In this document: positions 53,941 to 64,000 of the stretch, piece by piece
Position numbering within the stretch: position 1 is the stretch's first letter
Layout of the letters: each line of letters begins with the position of its first letter
Source: Latrodectus hesperus
Taxonomy: Eukaryota > Arthropoda > Arachnida > Araneae > Theridiidae
Assembly (NCBI GenBank): GCA_037975125.1
Contig: CM075857.1
Span: 71,643,474-71,707,473, forward strand
Length of the DNA stretch: 64,000 nucleotides
Direction: 5' to 3'
The notes under the pieces: generated by a model
Told to the model about the DNA's origin: nothing
The model's database searches: none
The model's input: only the letters and a program-made list of their open reading frames with translations
Program-made: the position numbers and the translations under genes

Positions 53941-54400
53941 ATTAAAAATACATCTTGCGGCATATGCTTATGAGGCGTATAAAAAATCTCCGCTTAGGGA
54001 AGGAAATCCCTAAAAGATCTTCACGCGCCATCAAGCATCGGGAGATAAGTATCCAATTTTCTTAAAGATCGTACTTGGAGCAAGGCTTCCAGCTCATCAA
54101 TTACCCGGGTTACCAAGCAATGGCCTCCTAGAAACTTCCGAATTTCCCTTACTAACGGATCCATGATCGTAGAATGTCCATTTGGTCAGTCAGGCGAAAA
54201 GAAATCAAGAGGGATTGGTCATAAGACCCATGAATACTGTAACGCATCGAATTGACAGCATAGGCATAGAATGAATTCCGAAACCCTTAGTATCATACAA
54301 ACTTTCCGGAGTGATTTGAAGTTTGATGATAGCATTGGCGATTTATCCTTGATTAGATCTAAGGTGAAAAGAGATAGGCCAAACTACAAATAACTCCCTG
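53941..54400. other. Sharply bounded G+C-richer block, unidentified
   Basis: About 460 bp with near-balanced base composition set in very A+T-rich DNA. It contains a TATA-like GCGTATAAAAAATC near 53976. Plus-strand frames such as KIVLGARLPAHQLPGL and minus-strand frames are broken by stops. It could be a solo LTR, a SINE/MITE of an unknown family or a pseudogene fragment. No terminal repeats or target duplications were found by eye. Confidence 0.35.
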
Positions 54401-55559
54401 AAATTTATTTTGCGCAAATATAAGCGTGCTTAAATTACATAATTAATTAAAAATTCATTTTATAATTCATTCTATTTTATGAACAAAATGAATATAGTTT
54501 AATGTGTTAAAAAATCTAATTTGTGTGTAACTGTTTTCAAAAATTGATAAAACTAATATATAACTTTTGCAACATGTTCAGTATATTTAATTCCTTAAAC
54601 AATTGTTTTTATAAAATATATGCAATAAAAATAAAAATAATAGCTTGTTATTCTTTCAAAATGAAAAAGTAATTTAGATACAATAAAAATATAATTAATC
54701 ACCATGTAGAAGTTTTGATAAAATAATTGATATTAAAATCAATGTAAAATATTTAATTACAAATTATATATTCAGTGTATTAAATTCATAGCTTAAAAAT
54801 TTCTCTGAACATTGTTTTTGAAGTAATTAACTTTTCTAAATAACGTTTAGTCAAAATGAAAAAGAATAAATCATGTTGAAAATATTTTATTTCTTGATAA
54901 TTTTAAAAATAGTAATTTAAAGTTTTTTTCACCAACAAAATTAAATATCTTTTATTACATTATATGCGAAAACATTTAATTCTACTGTCATTATATTAGT
55001 ATTTTTACAATAATATTTGTTTCTTTAATTGAGATATCATATAAGGATATAAAAGTTCTTTGAATAAAATATTAGAAACTGGTTAGATACAAAAACTAAC
55101 CTTTACTAATGCAATAAAAGTTTTCAAATATTTGTACCAATTAAATTTTAAAAATATTTCAGAGTGAGTTGAAGAATAATGGAAATATATTTAGCTTAAG
55201 ATTGCTTGCCACTAAATTCAATGTTTTTTGTAATTTGATTTCATGCATAATATATATAAATTATGCATTAAATCAAATTACACAAACTAAGCTTAATTTA
55301 ATAACATGTGTGTATATATGGTGCTATGGACATGTTCAGAATCACACAGAAATTGAACTCTAAAATTAAAAATTTCACGCGTAGAATTATCACACAGATC
55401 TTGAACAATAATATGCAAATTTCAAGAAACAACCAGATGGCACCGATAGTACATCACAATGACGAAAGTGTAAGAGAGGTGTATATAAGGAATGGTTGCA
55501 AAGAAGTAAAATTGTTCTCAAGCGCTTTAAATGCCTTTCAGTGCAATAACCGCATAGTT
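54401..55559. other. A+T-rich DNA, then probable 5' flank of a Tc1-like element
   Basis: To about 55.3 kb nothing is recognised. From about 55.38 kb the composition rises, probably the untranslated 5' part of the transposon that follows. The open frame there runs on upstream to 55308, but its codons before 55560 do not look transposase-like. Confidence 0.45.
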
Positions 55560-56412
55560 ATGGCACAAAGGAAGCATTTGGATAATGTTTTAGGTTGTAG
55601 AATTATCGGCCGTCTGGAACTTGAACGTACCCAGCTGGAAGTATCCGAGGAACTTGGAATCGGCCAGAGTGTCACCTCCAAGCTATGGCAACAGTTCCAA
55701 GATGATGGTAATAAGAGTAGACGTTGCAGCCCAGATCGCCCTGTTATAACGCTGAATGAGGACCGTTATTTGGCAGATATTGCCAAAAAAATGACGGATC
55801 ATAGCATCAGACCTGTTTCGTCAGCTCTCTTCAGCTACCGGTACTACACTTACAAGGCAGACCGTGTACAGACGCTTAAGTTACATTGGTCTATATGCTC
55901 GTAGGCCGGTCAGATGTGTTCCACTCAATGCAACTCACTGTCACCAGTGGTTTGAATGGAGTAGAGAGTGGTCACCGCAACAGTGGTCTTGTGTGATGTT
56001 TTCCGAGGAGACCAGGTATAGTTCTGGGTTACAGAACTAGCCTTCATGTTCATAACATAATCATGACAGGCCACATCTATTGGGAGGTAACTGGTTTGTT
56101 TCGGGGCACCCTGGATGCAACTCCCGTCTTTACCGTGCAAACATTTTAGATGAATGCCTTCAATAGGAGGATATCAACCACATGGACTGGCCAGCATACT
56201 TATCCTACTTGAATCCAATAGAGCATGTGTGGGACATGCTTGGCCGACGTATTGCTGTCCGTTAACCCCGACCCACATATCTACCGGAACTTCTGAGAGC
56301 ATTGCTTGATGAGTGGTACAATATTACCCGAGATCAGATCGATAATTTTATACTCAGCATGCCTAGGCTTTGCACAGCCTGTATTGAATTGTCTGGGGAG
56401 CATACTATGTAA
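55560..56412 (+). pseudogene. Tc1-like transposase, broken
   Basis: Tc1 transposase excises and reinserts a DNA transposon at TA sites. I take the start as ATG 55560 (MAQRKHLDNVLGCRIIGRLE), where family similarity begins. The N-terminal paired-like helix-turn-helix is intact: RTQLEVSEELGIGQSVTSKL, then WQQFQDDGN. A frameshift near 55815 moves the match to another frame (QLSSATGTTLTRQTVYRRL, LYARRPVRC). The first catalytic box reads FSEE instead of FSDE, so its Asp is Glu. About 35-40 codons are then deleted before MTGHIY-like sequence. The second box (DDNARPHRA) is frameshifted, and the third Asp is lost (SYLNPIEHVW for SPDLNPIEHVW). The C-terminus is recognisable to the stop at 56410-56412. 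All three catalytic positions are damaged, so it is inactive. Confidence 0.85.
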
Positions 56413-56660
56413 TAACCATCATACCAATCATGTTATATTGGTTTTTGTAAATAGGTTCTTTTTGGAAATTTTCTGCAGGGAGTAAAAATCGCAATTTTTA
56501 TTAATGATGTCAAACATATAACATCTTTTTTGCTTTTTACCTTTTGTTAAATAAATAGACTTTACAAATAAGTCACATTTGTTTGGCTTCTGTCTCTTTC
56601 TTTGCCTGAACTTGCATTATCCTTAATTTATGGACACGAGTTTACGATAGCAAGATATTT
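56413..56660 (+). mobile_element. Probable 3' end of the Tc1-like element
   Basis: Non-coding DNA after the transposase stop, ending in TTAATTTATGGACACGAG near 56625-56642. Tc1-like elements of this sort often end in a TTTATG(G/T)(A/C)CACGAG-type terminal repeat; that is from memory and inference. A matching inverted copy on the left side was not found by eye, so the left end may be lost. Confidence 0.35.
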
Positions 56661-57317
<657 letters not shown>

Positions 57318-59033
57318 GTTTACATTTATTATTGTTTATTAGTTCTGCCCCCTATTAATATTTTAGATTAAATTTTAACTTACTTCTACAAAATATTCAA
57401 TTAAGTTCTAGAGAAAGTAACTGAACTGTTAAATCAAGGTGCATCGTTATTCGAGTGCCAGTTAATTCGTATATGATAGACAGTTGGAAACTCATTTTAT
57501 CTGGTCAAGAATTTGTTGATATATTATAAACGGCTTGGTGGTTTTCTCAATCTGAAATGCAGCTTATGTCAGTGTTAAGGCTGCAAAGTAGAATGCTCTT
57601 ACTATGCTGAAAATCAGTGATAATTAATTAATTAATTGCGTCTAAGCTCCCCATTGAAATCAGGTCACTTTGCGTGATTGATTCGAAGACGAAATCAAAT
57701 AGATTACAAATAGATCAAACTGTTGGATTTGTTGACATATGTTACTATTCAATTTCTCAAGCATTGTTATTTTAAAATACATCATAAGCAATTATTATAT
57801 GCAAAAGAAATCTGATAATAGTTTTAGTCAATGATACACAAATTGCTTTTAGTTATTTTTGAAATTTGAAAAAATGCCATAAGCACTTACTTAAAAGAAG
57901 TACTGGATATAAATTGCATGTAGAAATAAAAAATAGTCTCCAGTTAAAAGAGATCAACATTTTAAATGCAGAAATATTTTTATAAGTTTACAAATATACT
58001 TTTAAAACTAAAATGTCTTCACATGTCTAGATAGTTTGAAAGGTTTACAGTGGAGTTTCTAAAGTATTTCTTAAATTTTATATATTTAAGAAACTATATT
58101 CTTCATTTAAAACAAGTTTTAAAAATCTTGTAACGAAAAATGTAGTCAATTAATGCAGTTCATTCAATATCATACAAAGAATTTAGGATAAGGCCTTAAG
58201 GATAAATCTTTACTTTAAATTAGTATTTGCTCTAGTTAAAATCATGCTGATAGTACTAGTTCTTCAAAGGGAATTCTTCAAATCATTAGTTTACTTTAAT
58301 TCTAATGTAAACTTTAAAAGTATTTGATTTAAAAATTTGCTTTAAGAATCTTTAATAAAAATAAAAAAAATTATGGTAAACATCGTGAATTTCAAGTCCC
58401 ACACATTCATAGCTGTAAGAAATATTCTACGATGTAAAAGTTAAATTGATTGTAAAAAAAAAAAATAAGAAAATAACTAAATAAATACTAATAGTATTGA
58501 ATACTATTGATTATTAAAATAATATACATCAATGGTTTAAATAATGACAGTTGTCTGACTGTATAAATAAACCCTATTCATTCCTGCAAAATGTTGATTA
58601 AATAACAAAAAATATACCTATTGTAAAATATAATTGTGGTAGAGAGTACACAATTAATAGGAAACGATTTTTTGTGTAAGCGTTTTATAAAATATTTTAC
58701 AGATTAATTCATGAAGAATTATATTTTATAGTATTCACTGATATATAATTTCAAATATTGCTCAGTGAAAAAGAAAATTTTGCGTAATTAAGTCTGCACT
58801 ATACACATTGACTCATAGTAACAGCTTTTATGTCATTTTCTAATATAAATTGATAACTTTAGATACATTTCCATTGTGCAATGAATCCTGTTTGAAGTTG
58901 GAGAACAAAAATGTTTTCTAAAACTACTTGATATATCATTCTACTATTTTACTTTATTTCTATTTACTAAAATGTAATATGTTTTAGTATATTATTATAA
59001 ATAAAAGGTATGATTCCTCAAAAGCTAAAACAA
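57318..59033. other. Intergenic DNA, nothing recognised
   Basis: A mildly G+C-richer patch at 57.42-57.74 kb has no identifiable element; it contains an AATT run near 57.62 kb. Confidence 0.45.
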
Positions 59034-59100
59034 ACGTGATAAAAAATAAGTACATAATACAGCTCTCCAACCTGTATTATGTACTTATTTTTTATCACGT
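59034..59100. repeat. Perfect inverted repeat, 29-bp arms, 9-bp loop
   Basis: Arms 59034-59062 and 59072-59100 are exact reverse complements around CTCTCCAAC. Pairing extends about 5 bp further outward (AAAAC with GTTTT) if a 2-nt bulge is allowed. It is similar in build, but not in sequence, to the foldback at 1-61. It may be a short hairpin RNA locus, a foldback remnant or a template-switch product. Confidence 0.93.
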
Positions 59101-61343
<2,243 letters not shown>

Positions 61344-61470
61344 ACAAATTTATAAATAATGATTATATTTGTCTTAAAATATCTCAGACAGATCAGAAAT
61401 TCTCACATTTTGGGCAAAAATTGCGGTATTTAGATGTGTTGTAGTTTAAAAGCGGATTTCCTAATGATTT

Positions 61471-61550
61471 GGCGACTTGGCGACAATTGGCGAGATTCTT
61501 GGCGACTTGGCGACTTTTGGCGAGATTTTTGGCGACTTGGCGAGAAATCG
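61471..61550 (+). repeat. 30-bp tandem repeat in the LTR (2.7 copies)
   Basis: Units start at 61471, 61501 and 61531, each beginning GGCGACTTGGCGA. The first two full units differ at a few bases. The motif GGCGA recurs about every 8-14 bp. Lying about 110-190 bp upstream of the TATA box, it may be an enhancer array. The 82-codon frame across it (61469-61717) shows a 10-residue periodicity from this repeat and is not a gene. Confidence 0.88.
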
Positions 61551-61659
61551 ATACTTCTGGAAACATCCATCACCTAAGCTCTAGGACCAATATTTTTCGA
61601 GATAGCCTAGAAGCTTCCAGAACCTTGGCGAAATTGGTAGATTTCTCCGCCAAGTCAGG

Positions 61660-61694
61660 TATAAATACCGCAGCCCGACATGGAAGAGTCAGTT
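61660..61694 (+). promoter_or_regulatory. LTR core promoter: TATA box and initiator
   Basis: TATAAATA at 61660-61667, then TCAGTT at 61689-61694, an exact match to the arthropod initiator TCAKTY. The spacing of about 30 bp fits RNA polymerase II and predicts transcription from about 61691, the start of R. Confidence 0.72.
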
Positions 61695-61866
61695 TTGTGA
61701 AGACAGTCAGTGAGTGAATACGACTAGTTGTGACTGCTAGTTGTTCTCTGTCTGAGGTATTTGAGACCTGTGATTGGAAGCTATTTCTTATTGTATCTGA
61801 CGAATTGTAGCTGTATAATTGTGATTGTTACAGCGGGAATTTCGTTTATCTAGTGAAGTTTTTACG

Positions 61867-61872
61867 AATAAA
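61867..61872 (+). terminator. LTR poly(A) signal
   Basis: AATAAA, followed by a GT-rich stretch (GTCTTGTGTTC). In the 3' LTR this would direct polyadenylation and set the R/U5 border shortly downstream. Confidence 0.65.
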
Positions 61873-61943
61873 AGTCTTGTGTTCATTAAGTGGTTGCTTT
61901 ATTCAACTCTCAATCAACACGAACCCGTGGAGCTCGGTACAAC

Positions 61944-61961
61944 TGGTGTCAGAATCGGGAT
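61944..61961 (+). promoter_or_regulatory. tRNA primer-binding site (putative)
   Basis: TGGTGTCAGAATCGGGAT starts with TGG, the complement of the tRNA CCA end, two bases after the LTR. It resembles the complement of a tRNA-Leu 3' end (..CTGACACCA). The tRNA identity is from memory and tentative. Confidence 0.65.
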
Positions 61962-61971
61962 TGAAGAGTTG

Positions 61972-64000
61972 ATGCAGCGTGTCACCAGAAAAATGGATAT
62001 GGATTTAATGAAAAGTCTTCTCGAAAAATTAGCGGAGCAGATGGCTGAGATGAAAGCTGGACAAGAAGATATGAAAACCGAGATGAAAGCTGGACAAGAA
62101 GAGATTAAAACCGAAATGATGAAAGAGATGAAAGCTGGACAAGAAGAGATGAAAGCTAGACAAGAAGAGATTAACACCGAGATGATGAAAGAGATAAAAT
62201 CTGGACAGGATGAGCTCAAGAAGGACATTGTAAGTGTTAAAGAAGAATTCTCCAACATCATTCAGGAGAAGATGAATGCAATGGAGGATAAGGTAACTTC
62301 AGTAGAAACTAAAGTTCTAGAGATAGAAGAAAACGTGGAAGAAGCATTAGACAATATCAATAAGGAGATTGAAAGCTTGAAGAAGCAAATGTCAAACAAA
62401 CATGAGGAACCCAACGTGACATTTGTGCCTTCCCTAGCCAATATTAAACTCTCAACATTTGATGGGAAATCATCCTGGCAAGTATACAAGACCCAGTTTA
62501 TGATGGTAGCGGAAGCTAATGGATGGAATCCCCGAGCCCAAGCTTTTCACCTGGCGGCTTCTTTAAGAGGAGACGCGGCTGACATCCTCGAGACGCTTCC
62601 GGAGGAGCAGAGGCACGATTTCCAAGCCCTATCGAGTGCGCTTGAGCTGCGGTTTGGAGATAAGTGCACTAAAGAATATAGCAGACTACAGTTAAAGTCA
62701 CGCTATCAAAAAGCGGGTGAAAGTCTTCAAGAATTGGCTGCCGATATTCAGCGACTTTCCCATCTAGCATTTTCGGACTGCCCAGCTGAGACACGTCAGG
62801 ATCTGGCTCTCCATCACTTCATCGATAGTGTGAGGGATCCGGAGATACAGAAAACACTTAGACTCGCCGATGTCAAAGATATTGGATCTGCCCTAGTCTA
62901 CGCACATAAGATAGAGGCTGCCCAGCAGGCCGCGCGTAAAGACCGGCACTCAATCAGAGCCGTCTCTACTACTGATAAGGACTATGATCTCAGAAAGCAA
63001 ATCGAAGAACTGCGGCGAAAATTCCGTAACTTAGAAATGAGTAAAGGTGGCAGAAACACGAAAATTCAGTGTTGGACTTGCGGTGCAGTCGGACACGTTC
63101 AGAGAGACTGCCCAAAACGAAAAGATGATGGAAATGATCTTCGTCAGAAGCCCCATTTCAAATTGTTTCATATTTCTTCCGTAAGTAGCGGCGACAACGG
63201 ACTTTTCGTTATGGGACATGTCAACGAAGTTCCCTGCAGAATAATAATCGATACTGGAGCCAACGTAACTATCATTAGGACAGATTTGGCTCGCAAACTT
63301 GGTGACAAACTTATCTGGACGCCGCCCTGCATTACCCTCCAAACTGTGACATGTGACAAGATTAAAGTGCATGGAAAAATAAATCTAGACATTGCATTTG
63401 GTAATGCCGTGTACCATCATATGGCATATGTCGCTGATATAAATGACGAATTTATTCTCGGATTGGACTTTCTCAAAGAAAACCATTTCAAGTTAGATTT
63501 TAAAAATAATGAACTACACTCATGTTCTGAAGACATAGCGATTTTTAAGACGAAATATTCAGATATTAAAACAGTCCATCATATAACTGCGAAGAGTGAA
63601 ACAACATTACCACCAAGAACTGAGACAATAGTTTGCGGAGCTCTTTCAGAAGATAATAATTTTCATTATGGATTGACTGAATATCCAGATTCCGACAATA
63701 GCGTTAAAGGAGTACTAGTGGCTTCTTCACTCGTCGATCTTTCACGAAATGTAATCCCGGTAAGAGTTGCTAATCTAAGTAATAAGGTAAAACTTATAAA
63801 AGAAGGAGAAGTGCTAGCGACTTGCACTCCAGTGACCTGTATTAACCGAAATTGTCAAGCCACACTATCTGAGCCTCCTGACACTCTAATTAATGAACTC
63901 CTTCAGAGAGCAGAGTTAGATGATAAACAGAGGAATGCTGCAAGAAATTTATTATTAGAATTCGGAGATCTCTTTTCCAAGAAATCAGATGATGTTGGGC
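61972..64000 (+). CDS. gag-pol: Gag-Pol polyprotein of Ty3/gypsy element (partial, runs off window)
   Basis: One open frame from ATG 61972 to the window end, 676 codons, makes the element's capsid and enzymes as one polyprotein. Residues about 20-90 form a charged coiled coil built on EMKAGQEE-type repeats, then a further helical stretch to about 150. The gypsy Gag capsid region starts near FDGKSSW (163-169) and runs to about 320. A CCHC zinc knuckle has Cys367, Cys370, His375 and Cys380, for RNA binding. The retropepsin has its catalytic Asp in DTGAN (Asp427) and the later ILGLDFL (495-501). The last part (LLLEFGDLFS) is the usual lead-in to reverse transcriptase. Gag and protease share a frame with no slippage site, so no Gag/Pol ratio control by frameshift is evident up to here. 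The ATG is the first one after the PBS; a second, at 61993, is possible. Minus-strand frames across 61914-63392 are shadows. Confidence 0.9.
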   Translation, partial: MQRVTRKMDMDLMKSLLEKLAEQMAEMKAGQEDMKTEMKAGQEEIKTEMMKEMKAGQEEMKARQEEINTEMMKEIKSGQDELKKDIVSVKEEFSNIIQEKMNAMEDKVTSVETKVLEIEENVEEALDNINKEIESLKKQMSNKHEEPNVTFVPSLANIKLSTFDGKSSWQVYKTQFMMVAEANGWNPRAQAFHLAASLRGDAADILETLPEEQRHDFQALSSALELRFGDKCTKEYSRLQLKSRYQKAGESLQELAADIQRLSHLAFSDCPAETRQDLALHHFIDSVRDPEIQKTLRLADVKDIGSALVYAHKIEAAQQAARKDRHSIRAVSTTDKDYDLRKQIEELRRKFRNLEMSKGGRNTKIQCWTCGAVGHVQRDCPKRKDDGNDLRQKPHFKLFHISSVSSGDNGLFVMGHVNEVPCRIIIDTGANVTIIRTDLARKLGDKLIWTPPCITLQTVTCDKIKVHGKINLDIAFGNAVYHHMAYVADINDEFILGLDFLKENHFKLDFKNNELHSCSEDIAIFKTKYSDIKTVHHITAKSETTLPPRTETIVCGALSEDNNFHYGLTEYPDSDNSVKGVLVASSLVDLSRNVIPVRVANLSNKVKLIKEGEVLATCTPVTCINRNCQATLSEPPDTLINELLQRAELDDKQRNAARNLLLEFGDLFSKKSDDVG
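62047..62220 (+). repeat. Tandem coding repeats in the Gag N-terminus
   Basis: GAGATGAAAGCTGGACAAGA-type units recur several times, encoding EMKAGQEE variants at spacings of 11, 15 and 22 codons. The different spacings suggest repeated slippage or unequal exchange within the coiled-coil region while the reading frame was kept. Confidence 0.85.

Noticed and set aside
61469..61717. 82-codon ORF with 10-residue repeats
   Set aside because: Reflects the 30-bp repeat array in the LTR U3, upstream of and across the promoter; not a plausible protein.
61914..63392. Several minus-strand ORFs of 74-115 codons
   Set aside because: Antisense of the gag-pol frame, including its coiled-coil repeats.

Overview
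The window looks like intergenic DNA of a strongly A+T-rich arthropod genome, most likely a spider. The grounds are long (CA)n(TA)n arrays, tRNA-derived SINEs, several decayed Tc1-like transposases of a kind I associate with spider genomes, and a Ty3/gypsy element whose Gag starts with repeated coiled-coil units. The species-level guess is inference. I recognise no conserved host gene, no rRNA or functional tRNA gene, and no CRISPR array. Almost all longer ORFs are translations of dinucleotide repeats, antisense shadows of transposon genes, or chance frames.

Layout. 1-10 kb: A+T-rich DNA with four dinucleotide arrays, a perfect 27-bp foldback at the very start, and a 56-nt microRNA-like hairpin at 4933-4988. 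10.0-11.8 kb: a broken Tc1-like transposase running into a (CA)n(TA)n(TG)n array, then a second TA array. 12.9 kb: a 66-bp tandem duplication. 16.2-16.9 kb: the only candidate host coding sequence, a short cysteine-rich, N-glycosylation-rich frame with plausible splice sites, and a nearby signal-peptide-like exon. 23-30 kb: large TA/TG arrays and a degraded transposase-like frame resembling the psq/CENP-B type on the minus strand. 38.2 and 45.1 kb: two diverged copies of one SINE family. 47-50.1 kb: an old, frameshifted Ty3/gypsy pol on the minus strand, recognised by its reverse transcriptase. 51.4-52.0 kb (minus) and 55.6-56.4 kb (plus): two more Tc1-like transposase remnants of different subfamilies. 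52.93-53.24 kb: a full-length-looking SINE with a 9-bp target duplication. 59.03-59.10 kb: a perfect 29-bp hairpin. 61.34 kb to the window end: the 5' LTR, primer-binding site and uninterrupted gag-protease frame of a young-looking Ty3/gypsy element, cut by the window edge just before reverse transcriptase.

How the parts relate. The old transposons are fragmentary and lie in A+T-rich DNA riddled with microsatellites; one Tc1 copy now ends in such an array. The gypsy element at the right end is the opposite case: TATA box, initiator, poly(A) signal, PBS and 676 open codons are all in order, and it sits directly at the end of a TA array. No convincing undescribed multi-gene system is visible. 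The most unusual signals are the perfect hairpins, the microRNA-like stem, the possible secreted-protein gene and two unexplained G+C-richer blocks (16.9-18.1 and 53.9-54.4 kb).
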